DNA of 64,000 nucleotides. Origin: Blattamonas nauphoetae (taxonomy: Eukaryota; Preaxostyla; Oxymonadida). Location: contig JARBJD010000198.1 in NCBI GenBank assembly GCA_033064195.1, positions 62,001 to 126,000 on the forward strand. Reading direction: 5' to 3'. The translations under genes were made by a program, and so were the position numbers. The notes below the pieces were generated by a model. It ran no database searches. It was not told where the DNA came from and was given only the letters and a program-made list of their open reading frames with translations. Shown piece after piece: positions 1 to 13,023 of this stretch (position 1 is the first letter of the stretch; each line of letters begins with the position of its first letter).

Positions 1-1500
1 GGTCTGAGCGATGGTTCCGACGGAAGCTTCGTCAAATCTTGGTTGGTTGGGGATGCATGTGAATATATTCTTCTCGAGAGAAGCAATTAGATCTTGGGCT
101 CGCATGCACGGCTCAATATCCATCGAAATCAAAGATCGTTCAAAGATCCAATGACCCACTCTTTTAGACAAAGCTCAATGGGGTGTTTCGCTCGACTTAA
201 ACTGTTTAAAATGAAGCTTCGAGGACGAATAACGTGATAGCACGTCGGGTTAAATCATTTTAATTCGAGTGGGATCGTCATTCCAGTTTTCGGCTGATCT
301 AACCATTGAATCGAGCTCTAATTGTTTAAAATGACCGATTAATCAAAATTCATGCAATTGTGCAAGCAGATGAATAAAGGTGCTATGATTTCTTATATTC
401 AGTGTTAACCGTCTCGTTCAACGCTGAAAGTGAAGTGTCGATTTCTTCCATCTTCTCGTTTCGATTGTCAATCCTACAAAATCGGGCTCCGTCTCTTTTC
501 GTATCCAATCGTCGTGTCCGATCCGTGACCTTCACATCGAAAGAAACGGGTCAGAACGAGAAAATCACAAACCGCAAATCACACGCGTGTCGTCGGGAAG
601 AACAAACAATTTAGTTTTGATGGAGTCAACAAGCGTTTCCCAACTTCCTCCCTGCCAGCACAAAGAAAAAGAAAAAACAGGTGGATCACAAAATCATGTC
701 GAATGGAAAAGTGGATACAGGGAGGTCTGTGCGGCCTGTGAATAGAATAATGAAAGAATAGGGAAGGACAGACCGACACTGCATGTGGAGGAACAGATAG
801 GATGATCGGATGTGGTAGGAAGGAGAAAAGAGGGATGTGTGAATGGTGAGAATGAGATGGAGAATGAACGAAATGAAGGACGAAACAATAAAAGGAACGT
901 CAATTCAACGAACAGGACTCAAAATTGAGTCAGAAGCGATCGCTCATTACACACTTTCCCCGAAAGAGCGTGTCACCAGCGATCAGAATTCCCTCAAACA
1001 ACAGACACGTTCCGCCTGCAAATAAACAACACAATCAACATGTGCAAGATAAGAATGACGAGAAGGGCAGGGAAACACACCGGGACTGTGGCCAGGGGTG
1101 TGGATGACACGGCCTTCGTGCGGGCCGACTTTGAAGATATCGCCTTCTTTATGGGTAGCAACCTGAGCGGAGGGGAGGGGTGAATGATGAGCGGAGGGGA
1201 TGGAAGGGAAGGAGGGAAAAAGATGAAAAAAATGGTGAGGTTGCGAATGTGGAGAAGAAAAGGAGATCGGGCAGAAGTTAGAACGGAGACAGGACAGGCA
1301 TTGAACTGGAGCTGTCTGGTGTCATTAGATTCATACTGGAGGCAACAAACGAAAGAAAGTTACCCTCAAAACCAGTCACACCTCTTGCATTGGAGAGTGG
1401 TGTCCGCGTTTGACGAAGAGGTTGTGGAGAGAGACACTGGTGGGTGTGTTCACTCCAATCCAATTCGGGAGAGAAGAGGAGCGAAATCTGGGAAGACCAT
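1..1500. other. Left-edge intergenic sequence
   Basis: I see no supportable gene here. Short open frames exist on both strands, but they have no start or splice context and no recognisable domain. The right part (about 1180-1500) is the 3' flank of the minus-strand helical-repeat gene. An unrecognised exon of a gene lying to the left cannot be excluded. Confidence 0.4.
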
Positions 1501-4500
1501 TTAGTGTTTGTTCTGTCGATTCCGAATCGAACGAAGAAGAATCCCAATCACACAAATCCCGTTTTCGTAGTCCTCCAAAAACGACGAAGCTGACACAGCT
1601 CGAATCACAATGTCCAACAATCCAAAACACACCATCTCCATCCGATTCCCAACATTGCACAGGCACGCAAGTCTTTTCACAAACTCTAGCATAGATGACA
1701 CGATTGCAGGAACAGGCGAGCTGAAGAAATGAGAGAGAACAAGACACACAGCAATGGCACAGAGAGAATGAGAAGCTTCATTCTTGTAAAGAGAAACGAG
1801 GCATCTGAAGAGATGATGAAAATCGTCGAGACAAACTGAAAGGACGCAACATTCGAATCAAATCGCCAGCGAAACAGATTCCTCCTCTTGTGCCGTTCAC
1901 ATGGTTGGACAGAAAGCGGAACATGCTGGACGACATGCGTGTAAATTCGAGAGATTCTTCGGGAGGATGGTGGAGTCCGCCTGGATCGCCGAAGCGATGA
2001 ACTGGCACACGTTTGTTTGAGTAAGCGAGAGCAGAGCTGAATCCAGTTGGGATGTTCAGCCATTCGAGAGACTGACCTCGAAAGGCGTTGAGAACATCAA
2101 TTGATTCGTTGTCGATGTCGTTTTTGTGTCGAGATGATTGGAACAGCTCTTTCAGACTTCGGCAATCGCCGAATGGTGCAGTGACGATGAGCAGCGTCAG
2201 CATCACCTTTTTGAGTGGCTCAACCACGAATTCAACGCCGTGTTCTGCCCACAGAACGGGAAGGAAGAAGCGAACGACGAGTGGAGGAGGGAAGTAAAGA
2301 AAGAGATGAAAAGTGTTGGAGATGAGATGAGTGAAAAACATTCTGATCGACGAGAACAGAAGCACTCCCTTTCGGACAAACTCATTTTCGAGAAAGCTGA
2401 AGTGCACTCCGCGTCGACAGAGCGCATGGAAGCCACACAATGCTGTGTTGAGTAGAGAGGGCGGTGGTTCGATCTCAATCCCACCAGCGTGGGCGAAGAA
2501 ACTGAGAGGGAGTTGTCGGAGGACACGTTCGAAGATGAGGTCGAGAGGGGGCTGATGTGGTCGGTGTCTGTTGAGTGATGTGTGGGAGAGTAAAAAGAAG
2601 TAGCTTGGAAAAGGAAGAAGGAACGTCACATCAATCTCAGGATGTTGGACGAGGAATTCGGTCAGAAAAACAGGAAAGTCTCGCCTTGTCAGAAGAGTGA
2701 TCAGCAGCGAGTATTGGACAAGATCGACCCTATCTCCGTGTTGGATTTTGAGAAAGTCTTTATCATCTGATCGAACCTGCGAGAGTGCGTTTTGGTGTTG
2801 TTCGAACGACAGAATGATCCGAGTTGCTTCGGCCGAATCAATCTGGTTTGTGTTCGAAGCTCGACGGAGAAGCAACATCAATCCGATTGCGACTGACAAA
2901 TGAGTCGACCATTTCATTTCTGTCAAAGTCAATCCCTCCCAATCGAACTGTCCCCAAAGGAATGGTGGAAGAGGCGCACCAAACACGACAATGTTGATCC
3001 ATTTGATGGAAATCCAAATGAGTGTGTATTGTTCAAGTTCCCATCCATCGCGAAAGGCTGAGCGAAGTCGATTAAAGAGACGAGGCAACAGCGGGAGCAC
3101 AAGTGGGGATTCGAGAAGATTACGCAAGAGGAGGAAAGCAGCCATGCGAACGAGAGCATTGGAGTTGCTGAGAAGAGAGACAGTTCGATCGAGAAATTGA
3201 GGAATGTCGACGATGCACATGTCAATACGGACACGTTCAAGGATCGAGCGACAGCGAAGCAGCGAACGAATAAGTGTCTCGTTGTCGATCTCGTCGAAAA
3301 GCGATGTGTGGAATCTCTCAGTGAGATCGAGGGAATCAGGTTCGAAAATGGCGAGAAATCGTTCGGTGTATTTGTCAAGATTCTGTTTGGGAGGAGCGTG
3401 AGAGAGAGGTGAAGCGGGGAGAGAGTGGATGATGGACGAGGCGGGGAAGGACATATGAAACCAGATTTTCTGGAAAATGTTGTTCGACGCGTTTGTTGAG
3501 ACAGGATGTTGTGGAAAGTCGATTGAGTATTGAAAGAAAAAGCTGGGAGAGGCTGGAGATGTCGTCGGAGAAGGATTGGGGGGAAGGGGGAGGAGAGGAA
3601 CCTTGTTCGGTGATGACTTCAACTGAAAATGAAGAATGCTGGAAAAGGGACAAACTAATCCGAGCTGTTCCAAATTCATCAATCATCACATGACCCCATT
3701 CGAAGGGTTCCAACGAATCGTGACTCGAAGCTTTTGACTCAAGGCCAAGCACTGCAGACACGAACCATTCCATCAAATCCTGACCGAAATACAAGACAGA
3801 GTAAAGGATCCGAAGCAACGAAAGAGCATGTAAACAACAAAATAATTGCAGACCTTCCATTCAATCACTTCTTCAGCTTCAGATTTCTTAGTAACAAATG
3901 ATAGAAGCGTTGTCACGTTTTCGGGCTCTTCCAGCGAAGTCGGAGATTCTTTTGAACTAGTTGGATCATTCCCAGACATTAGAGTCTTAAGATGGTTCAT
4001 GGGTACTTTAATCCTGAAAGAGATCAATCGTTCACAGATTGTTTGGGAGCGGTTGCCTAAATTGGAGGTTCGAGATCTGCAGACAAAACGCGTCGTTTTG
4101 ATTGCACTTGCTGTTTAAGAGTGAAATTGTTGGATATTGGTCAACAAGACTTTTATCTTGTACACTTTTTTTCTCCCAAGACACCCAATTGACCTGCAAC
4201 TGGACTCACAGCAAGTTCAATGAATCTCCCCTGTTTCTTCCTACCACATCCTCAACATTCAAGTCCCACAATCCCAATGAGGATGGAACCGATTCCAATG
4301 CAGGATACGTAAGCCAATCTCCAAATTCGGTGATGATGAAAGAACAGATTTCTGTGGTGTGCAAAGAACAAACGAATGATGGCGACTTCGAATCTGAAAG
4401 AAAGGTAGAAAAAATGGATCATCACAAATAAGAAAACTGCAAACAAAGAATCTCAAGTAGTTTCATCAGTTCTGTCTGAAGAGCGAGAATGAACAAAAGC

Positions 4501-4856
4501 GAAAACGAGAGACCACAAGTCCAGATGAGTGAAATATTGAACATAATGGAGACAGAGACGGACACCAATCATCCAAAGAAGCATCCGACCCACTTTCTGA
4601 AATACATCCAAAGCAGTAATCAGGAAAACGACGAAGAAAACAAAAGAACACACCAGAGGTCACTTTCTACAACTCTCGGAGAGTTTCAATAACACTATCG
4701 TCATCATCACATTGCAATACTTCGAGAAGTGATGAGATGTTTGACTGAGAACGAGAGAGATGAATCATAAAAACGACAAACCAGATTCCAACTGTGTGGA
4801 CAGTTCAAAGCGCTCGGCAAGAGATCCTCATTCACGATAGAATGCTCAGATGTCAT
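1501..4856 (-). CDS. Multi-exon helical-repeat (HEAT/ARM-like) protein
   Basis: I assign one spliced gene on minus. Exons with consistent phases are 4013-3854, 3779-3656, 3622-3462, 3382-1837, 1804-1750 and 1720-1501 (stop TAA). Introns are 33-79 nt and begin GTCTGC, GTTTGT, GTTTCA or GTGTGT. Upstream, an ATG at 4856 opens a 25-codon exon (4856-4782), followed after a GTTTGT intron by an exon from 4744. Several short exons between about 4600 and 4030 read as one leucine-rich frame, but their joins are uncertain. The protein would be roughly 850-900 residues, soluble, without signal peptide, rich in Leu-containing amphipathic helices (for example LLEVLQ and SMLEFVKRL). That suggests a HEAT/ARM-type scaffold, by appearance only. 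It is head-to-head with the coiled-coil/SPRY gene, with 96 bp between the two ATGs. The function is unknown. Confidence 0.6.
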
Positions 4857-4952
4857 CGAGGAGTCACCCGAAATGTTTGTTATGAGGAGAACTACGTGAA
4901 TTTCCACGTCACACCGTAAAGATTTGTTGTGGTTGGATCAAATTGTTCTGAT

Positions 4953-6343
4953 ATGCTCCCAGAACCTCAGCCGGTATCATGATACTTATCTCCTTCACAA
5001 CCTCGATTTTCTTCCGTTTCCATATCTTTCATTGCGTTCTGTCTTCAGAATATTGCGGAAATCAACAACGAAGATGAATTGGTTTGTATCGTCATTTTAT
5101 TCCTCATCTTCGACTCAATTGCACTTTTCTTCCTCTTTCCTCCGTATCTCAGAATCACCCAACAATTGAGGCAGTGTTGGACTTATTGAGTGATTCGTCT
5201 GTCCATCCAAGAAAAACCACATCCGATCACATCAACAAAACAATGAACTGCTCTCGCAGCTACTTCAAAGAATGATGACGATTCTGGACGAGTGCTTCGA
5301 TTCACACACTCCAATCGCAAACAAGCGTCTTCTCCACTCTTCTCTCTCCCAACTCACCCAATCTCCCTCTCTCACTCCCTCAATCCGGAGAGATGTGGAC
5401 AAGTGTCTGGCTGCATTAAACTCTGTGGACGAAGGACAGTCAGTTGTTTTGAAGAAAGAGCCTCTTGAATCGATGGGCAAAATATCAAATACGTTCTCCA
5501 ATTCGCAACAAAAACACGACACCCTCCTCCCAAAACTCAGCGAAAGAGACATCACGGTTGTCAACATTGACAACGAGAATGGAAAACTGTCCCAGAATAA
5601 ACCAGACGATCAACTTCTTTCTTCTCATCTTCAACTCACCGCAAAGTGTTCAAAGCTGGAACAAGATTTGACTCTCTTGCGAGCCGAAAATGACTCATTT
5701 GTGTCGAGAATTGACTCTCTCCAGAAAGAGAAGGAAGAGATGCGAGTTGAGTTGACGAACCAGACACAGAAACTGGAGGAGAATGAATGTGTGATCGCAT
5801 TCAGTCCAGACCACTTCAGAGTGAATGGATTTTCAGTAACTCGAACTAACTTTGATCGCAGTTGGGCAAGTTGCTTCACAAAACCTGTCTCGAAAGGCAT
5901 TCATCGTCTGTCCATCATAAACTCAGCATCCCGCCTCAGTTTGTCCATCCTCCATTCATCATCGTTCTTCTCCACTTTCAGTGATTGGTGTGTGTGACGC
6001 TGCCGAGTATCCAAAGTTTCTCGCATCGGCTGTTCAGAATTCTCCAAAAGCAGCGATGATGCACAATGTTGATGGACATCTCTGGTCGGCTGGCAAACGC
6101 GTTGCTCAGAACACTCCTCCTGAGAAAAGGCAGGAGTGGTCGGCGGAGGCTGATTTGGAGAAGAGGACACTCCACTTCTTCATCAACGGTGTCCAACTAC
6201 TGCACCACTTCATCAACATTCCTGTTCCTCTCGTCTTCGCTCTCGATGCCTACTTCAATGACTCTCAGATTGAAATCACGTTTTGGGGAGAGTTGAAAGA
6301 GTCAAGTGTGACGTTTGAAGGAACTGGACACCGTTTGGGATAA
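4953..6343 (+). CDS. Coiled-coil protein with C-terminal SPRY-like domain
   Basis: Proposed exons are 4953-4973, 5049-5081, 5153-5200, 5260-5938 and 5982-6343. All joins keep phase, giving about 380 residues ending in TAA. Introns are 43-75 nt; two start GTTTGT and end in pyrimidine-rich CAG. The large fourth exon encodes a heptad-like coiled coil (about residues 145-205), then the first half of a SPRY-like fold (FSPDHFRVNGFSVTRTNFD). The last exon carries the second half, including RTLHFFINGVQL, which matches the SPRY strand where a small 'FVNG' hairpin sits. No kinase domain precedes it, unlike the K genes further right, so it may be a solo relative of their SPRY half. The first three tiny exons are less certain than the last two. 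Confidence 0.6.
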
Positions 6344-7983
6344 ATCGTCATCGTTCAACATTCTTCATCATTCCACCATCGCCACTACTTGATTATCCTC
6401 GCGTTTCATCACAACCATGGTGTTGTGTCTTCATTTCAACTTTTCAGTGAATCCTTGTTCCCAATCAATGTGAGGAGGATATGAGACGTGATGAATGAAA
6501 CCAAGATCAACCTGAAAGTGAGAAAGACATGCGACGTGGCCAAAAAATTTAGAAAACTTGCTCCCATCCCCCTGACCGCAATATCGTTCAATATTTGTTA
6601 ATTTGACAGAATTCTGGGATAAAACGAGAATAGGTACGAAAATGAGTGTAAAGTGAAGTGACTCCTACTCTTCAAGAGTTGAGCAAGTGACTTGAAGATT
6701 TTGTGTCATGCTTCCTAGCTGTCGTCTCTTCATCACGACTCCCTGATTGTGTGGGATGAAGATTCTGGAGATTTTGTATCTGGTCACTGGATATCGTTCC
6801 ACATTTTCTCCTTGTAGCCTGCTCGTACGGTCCATCTCTCAACCTCCACCAAAACTAATATGTATGCATATTTCATGATATCGCTTTTTCTCTCGTCCTA
6901 ATTCCGGAATTTAACTGCCTTTTTTGTTTGTTGTTGCAACAGACCTCACTACATAGGTGGAAATCAAGTCTGTTCTCCGCTGAGCTCTTCAGAAAGAAGA
7001 CAAAATGGTATAATAATCATCTAAATGGAAGAATATGGAAAAAAGAGTCGAAATAGCATGCTCTGCCATTTTCATTGATCAATATCTCATCTTTGTCCAA
7101 TTATCAGTTCTGAAAGATGATTACTCATTCTCGCTGAAAAAGCCAGCCAGGAATAAAACATGAAAGAAGAAGAATATACATATGATGGAAGCGAAGATAA
7201 TGAGGGCACAAGTCGCAGAGGACTCCTCCATTCGACAAGGGGGATATATCATGAACACCAGTTTTTCAGACTATTGATTTTAAGACAGATTAAATTTAAT
7301 CGAATGTGACTAATCATATCGAAATGAAGCTGTTTTGACGGACAAGAGCACATATAGTCTTCTTGGGGATAAAAAGGCTTTTTTGCAAGTTTTCTAAAAT
7401 TTTTGGCCACGTGAGAAAGAGAAACAAAATTCGGCCCAGATGTGCAGGAAGTGACCAAACAAAAGAAAGCGAAGAAGTACAAATCATAACAGAATAGAAA
7501 GAGAGAATGAAGAGACGGGTTCCGAGATCCTGCTGGAAGCAGGAAAAGAGAAAGAGAGATGATGTGGGGTTGTCTGATAAATGGTGATACAAAAACCAGA
7601 ATGTCAAAAGGGGAATACAAAGTCTCGATTCTGCAAGACGAGATGACGTGAACTGTAGAAAGGTGAACAATGATGAAAAGTGACATGAAGACAGTGAGGA
7701 CGTGCATTTGTGTTTGGTGACGAATGAAGAGAGAGTTGTTGATGTGCTGTCCTCGTCGAGAAGGAAGTTGTGACGTGTTGATGTGCTGTCCTCGTCGAGA
7801 AGGAAGTTGTGACGTGTTGATGTGCTGTCCTCGTCGAAAAGGAAGTTGTGACGTGTTGACGGGATTGGAGTCCGACGAGAGGGACGGTTGGTGTTGATTG
7901 AGATGATGAAAGAAGAAAGGATGACATGGAAGGAAAACTATGGTGAGCGTGTGAGTTAAAGTGGCAGGAACGAATTGCGAGAG
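6344..7983. other. Intergenic region between convergent 3' ends
   Basis: This lies between the plus-strand coiled-coil/SPRY gene and the minus-strand gene C. The minus strand is pyrimidine-rich from about 7250 to 7980 and therefore open for long stretches, but its translation is low-complexity and begins after gene C's own stop. I treat it as untranslated or spacer sequence. It contains the three-copy 39-bp repeat at 7738-7858. Nothing else was recognised. Confidence 0.5.
7738..7858. repeat. 39-bp tandem repeat, three copies
   Basis: Three near-perfect consecutive copies of a 39-bp unit containing gtgctgtcctcgtcg and ggaagttgtgacgt; the third copy differs by one base (gagaag to gaaaag). It lies about 125 bp past the stop of gene C. 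The period is a multiple of three, so any frame through it would encode a 13-residue repeat, but I see no reason to call it coding. Confidence 0.85.
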
Positions 7984-10900
7984 TCAACACTGAGCGAGAG
8001 CGTTTGGATTGAAGGACTTGTCAGCAGGAATGAAATCGAGTGTAGTTTTGATGGTTTCGAGGTCAGGTCGGTCAACTGGTTTCAGAGACAGACATTGCGA
8101 GATCAGTTCTCGCATCTCATCGTTCTTCACCAGTTCCAGCTTCGGCTGGACTCCAGTCACAATCTGACGAGAAGCATTCACTGCATCGTGCTCCCCGAAC
8201 GGCACAAGACCAGTCTCCATTTCCCACAAGATCAGGCCAAGACTAAAAACTGCCCCGTGGCCACAGTTCACGTTCGACTTGTTCGAAATCACTTCAGGTG
8301 CAAACCAACGCACTCCTTCGTTCACTCGCTCCGCAAAATCAGGTCCAGTCAGCTTCGACTCGTTCGTCTCCACTGCTGGTTCCTGCTCTTGTGGTGCTTC
8401 TTCAGTTTTATTTTGTTGAGTGGAGAGGGGAAGATGTGTGTGAGGCGGGAGGTCGAGATTCAGTTTCAAACACACGTTCTGTTTCGAATCGAAGAGAATG
8501 TTGTGAGCCGTCAGTGCTCGAAGAATCGCGGCTTGTCTGTCTTTCTTCCACACTCCCTTCAATCCCCCAACTAGTTGTTGCTGTGCCTGTCGAATTCGAA
8601 CATCCCATTTCTTCTCCGAGTGAAGAGCGTTGTACAGCGTTCGATCTTTCGACACAAAATCCGTCGTCTTCAGATCTCCACTGCACACCAACACTTCCTC
8701 CACATTCTCAAAAGGATTCAAGTCTTCTGACGGTTCGGGTTGTTTCTCGTCGGTCTCTTTGTCTGATTGCGAAGACGAGAATGTGTGAACGGAATTCACT
8801 CCGATTCGGTTGTCTGTCACAATCTCAATTTTCTCGTCTTCCATCTGCAGTTGGTCTGACTCTTTCATTTCTGTTTCTTTTTGTCCAGTCCTCTCAACTC
8901 TTCGTCGTCGACAGCACACTAACACAACAACCACCACGATCACAAACAAGACGGAGAGAGAGATCACGAGAGGAAGCCACCACTTCATGTTCTCCTTCAC
9001 TGCTTGTGATCTTCTCTCAACTGCGTTCTCCTGAATCAAAAACGAGGTTTCTGTAAGTTGATCATTCCCAAATCTCAGACGGCCACGCCATTCCAAAGAA
9101 TCGTCCAATGATGACAGGGACGAGAGTAGAAGAGACAGGATAATTGTTGTGTCGTTGAAATGGATTGTGTCATTCTGAGTGAGTAGAAACGGTGTGGCCA
9201 ATCCAGCACTTCCATCCTTCTTCTTCTCAAACACTTCCAAAATGAGTGAGCAAGGAATCAGTGTCGTTCCTTTCATCGTCAAATCGAATGCCTTTTCTGA
9301 CTTGTTCAGCGTGCTCGTCGACGATGACGAGAGCGTTGGGACGAAGAATGGCGAGCGAGAAATCGCTTCTTTTGCTGTCAGCTGACAATCACTCGCTGAG
9401 ATCCAAGCTGATGGCGTTTCCATTCCATCCCCTCCATTCAGACTCCCAACATCAATCTCTCCCCCTTCTGAACACCGAATGTTATGGCGAAGAGAAGGGA
9501 ATGAGGAGGAGGGAGGAGTGTTGTCATGGAAAGCGCTTGTCTCGATTGACAAGGACCCATTCTTCATGTTGATCGCTCCTTGCGAGAGGTATGTCATGTC
9601 GGTCTGTTTGATGATGGTCGTGCTGTTCAACAACATCAGAATTCCACTGTCCCATTCACACAAAGTCGCGCTTGATTCAATGATGTTTGAAGGTGGAGTT
9701 CCTTTCGGTCCAACAAGTGAACACGTCTTCATCGTCAGGTGACCTCCAACCATTCGAATGAAAATCAGCGAAGGCGAGTCAGACAGAACCACATCAACAT
9801 CGTGGATCCAAAGGCGACCTCCAACAACTTCAATCATGCCTTCTCCTTCCAACTCCGACGACTATAAAGATGGTGACACAAACAGTTCGGGTGATGTCGA
9901 CGGTCCTGATTCAATCACAACTTCATGTCGAGACAATATCTTCACTTGTTCTGTCTGTGTCGTGTTGTGAAGAATCGAAATCGAGAATGTTGAAATCCCA
10001 ACACCTTCCACAATCTTCCATCCATCCTCAATCGAGCAGCACGGTCGCTCTCGATCTCCACAAAACAAACTCGATTCTGACGACGATCCAGAATCAACAA
10101 AAATGACGATGTCAGTTGGAAGAGATCCAGTCGTGTTGGCGATTGGTGGATCGAAACCAACACTCCCTCCATTGTCATTCATCGTTTCAATCGATGTTAT
10201 TGCGTATTCTGTGTTGTGTTGGAGTGTTGTTGGCCATCCAATTTGCACTTCGACTGATTTGGCTTCAATTTCCGAAGTGACTGTTGCGATCAAGGAGAGC
10301 GAGTTGTTCAGAGTGACGTTCAGTGAGTTCCCAACAATCAGATCTGTTCCTGTCAGCACCACAATGCAGCCAGAATGAAGAGCGTTCGAGAAGATGAACT
10401 CGATGAATGTGATTTTTGGAGGGAGAGGAACTTCAATGATGATTCCAGTTTCCACATGATTTCCAATCCAATCCGAAGATATTGCGTAAAGTTCGTATGC
10501 CTTCCCAAATTCGACGTGAGTGGAGTTTTCAACTTTGGCAGTTTTGAAACTCGCTGAGCAGTGTGTTTCATTTACCACATCGATTTCTCCAATGGACTGC
10601 CAGTACTGACTGTCAGAGTGGAGAATGAGATAACCAAGATCCGCCCGAAGCTTCCTCCCTTCCAGAGACACCACCACTTCCGTGCGATCTGCGTTCAGCA
10701 TTCGATTGGTCACATTCGGAAAGCGGGGTGGTTCGGCTGGAGTTATGAGTGTCACAAAGCCAACGAGGGTCAGTTCTTCGTCTTCCTGTTTACCTTCCGG
10801 AATCCACATCACTTTTGCATCTTTGTATTCTGTTTCCCATTCTAACCATCCTTCTGCGGGTGATGGAGAAATAGGCGCTGTGCCTGTCAGAGCTGCCTCT

Positions 10901-13023
10901 CATATGTTCCAACGGAGTGTGATGTTCCCTTCATCCAAGAGGTAGACTCCCTTCATAACAATCTCTGTTTTGTCCCAAGCGCACTGTATTGATTCAGCAG
11001 AGCGGACTGTTGGAGCTGGATATGGGGCGAGTGACGATTTGTAGTATTGGTACGTCGCCTCAGGAAGAATCCCATTCGGTCCAGACGAAACAACAACTGT
11101 TCCGACAGTTGACAAGGTGCGCCTGTCGCCGAAAAGGACATGGACGAGTCGAGGAACATTCGGCCCCTCCAAAAGTATATTCAGCGTTCCTCTGATTGCT
11201 TCCTTCGTCTCAACTCGCACGATCGCTTCATTGTTTTCGAAAGTCACCGTCACAGACTCCACGGTGGGTGTTTGGTCGATCTGCGGCACAAGAGGGCCGC
11301 CAAAGAGACCTTGCCAGAGATAAACATTTGGATCCCCCGATGTGGAATCACAAAACTGAACCATATCAGCTGTGATTTGGGTTGTAGGGTTGGTGAAATA
11401 GATGTCCCGCGCGTCTCCCTCGTAATCTACGGTGGTATGTCTGAACTGAAGGAACAAGAGAGACAGCGTTTCATGAAAGGTGATACAAATAGCACCACGA
11501 TCTTCTTCGTGTGCTGAACAGTCGACAAAGGCGGTGTTCGAAATGGAGACGGTATCTGAGACGAATTCAGCTGCGCCGTGTCGATCTGCTTCGGAATGAG
11601 CAAAGAAGCAACTGTCAATCGAAAGCACGGCCACATCACGAGCAACGATACTTCCACTATCGCCGTACATATAACAATCTGTGAATGATGAGTGGGTGAG
11701 GGAGAACGTGACGGCTGGGTCATCTGAAGTGAAGAAGATGGCTCCTCCATTCATATCATATTTATAGCATTGGCAGCCGCTGAAGGAGCACGTGTCAATC
11801 GAGAGGGATGATTGGGATTGCGACAGGCAGATTGCTGCCCCACCTTCTGATGAGTCGTCATGGAGATACATTGATCGGAAAGTGCAGAGAGTGAAGGTGA
11901 CTGAGGTCACACCTGCAGGCACACTGTCCAGACGACCATGGCCCCATTGGGTTCTGTTCTCGAATGAGAATGTCAAGTCTTCGTTCCCCAGTCGGATGCA
12001 GGATGAGAAGGAGGTGTTCAGACACATAAAATTCCCTCCCAAGTTCGGCGACATCATCGCAGTCCCACTGTCGTGGTTCATGCTGCGTGACATGGAACAT
12101 CCAACCACTCGCTGACTCACTTCACTCCCGAACAACGGTTTGTTTGGAGCGATTGGAGATGATGATGATGAGACATTCAAAAGAGTGCTTCCCACAAGAT
12201 TCGTCTCCAACCGCAGTCCACAACGAGACGCGCCCAAAGAGGAGTTGCGTTCTAACACACCGAACGAGAACAGAGGGCCAGTGGTTCCAATCAAATCTTT
12301 CGATTCCAGCAACAGACCAGTCCCAACAATCGAGATGATGTCAGCTTGTCCTGTCACGCCATCTCCCCTTTCGATGGCGCGAGGGGTGAGCAGTGGTTGT
12401 TGCGGATGGATCAGACCAACAAATGGTGCAACATGGCCTGACATCGAGTGGTGCGTCAAGTCTGCCAGGATAATGGTCGAACCCAAAGGAGTTTCTTCAT
12501 TTCCTGATGTTCTGACCATGAATGGACACGAATCCCCATTTGATGTGATCCAGCTCGACGAGAAGCGGACAGTCGAGCCAGCGACTGAACAGATCCCTTT
12601 TCGTTTTGAGTTCAGGATGGCGTGAACTCCGCTCACCGAAAACGTGCTATTCAGGACATCAAACATAAATCCTGCGGCAGAGAGTCCATCATTCTCCACT
12701 TTTGGTGTCCGACCTGGATCGTTTGTTGTTGACACTGGATTTGGAGACCAGGAAGATGAAGCGGAACTTCGTTGGATGTCGCGTTGGAACAGCAATCTCG
12801 AACTGTTCCCAATCAGCGTCAGCTCTTCCGATCGGATCTCGAAGCTGGAGGAGATCACCACCTCTTCGTTGAGTCTCAAAATACTCGAATTGGGACAATC
12901 AACATCCATCCTGTTTGCATTGTTTGTGCTGAGAAGTGACCGAAAAGAGTGTGGGAAAGTCGAATGGTGAGATTGGGTGGAAATGAAGACGGCGACAACG
13001 ACGAGGAAACAGTGCATTGACAC
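7984..13023 (-). CDS. Secreted/transmembrane beta-helix protein with pseudokinase tail (gene C)
   Basis: A single frame of 1,680 codons without frameshift, interrupted by two in-frame stops (TGA at 10902-10900, TAG at 9864-9862). The order is: signal peptide (residues 1-16, hydrophobic VVVAVFIS); right-handed beta-helix repeats (about 370-560, recurrent GGAI and 'SSF.DC' rungs); Ig/IPT-like beta segments (about 600-950); more beta-helix; one membrane span at about 1349-1371 followed by CCRRRR; and an acidic linker. A truncated protein-kinase-like domain (about 1460-1665) closes the protein. It keeps the APE-like FAPEV and a DVWSLG-like element (AVFSLGLILWEM), but has no glycine loop, and LTAHN stands where HRDxxxxN should be, so it is a pseudokinase. 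Predicted topology is ectodomain outside and pseudokinase inside. Ligand unknown. The stops may be nonsense mutations, readthrough or editing sites. Confidence 0.7.

Noticed and set aside
4100-4660. Small multi-span membrane protein on minus
   Set aside because: The hydrophobic frames are shadows; another frame gives a better, phase-consistent leucine-rich exon chain belonging to the helical-repeat gene.
7249-7983. Long open minus frame continuing after the gene C stop
   Set aside because: Pyrimidine-rich strands lack stops by chance; the translation is low-complexity and follows a complete pseudokinase domain.
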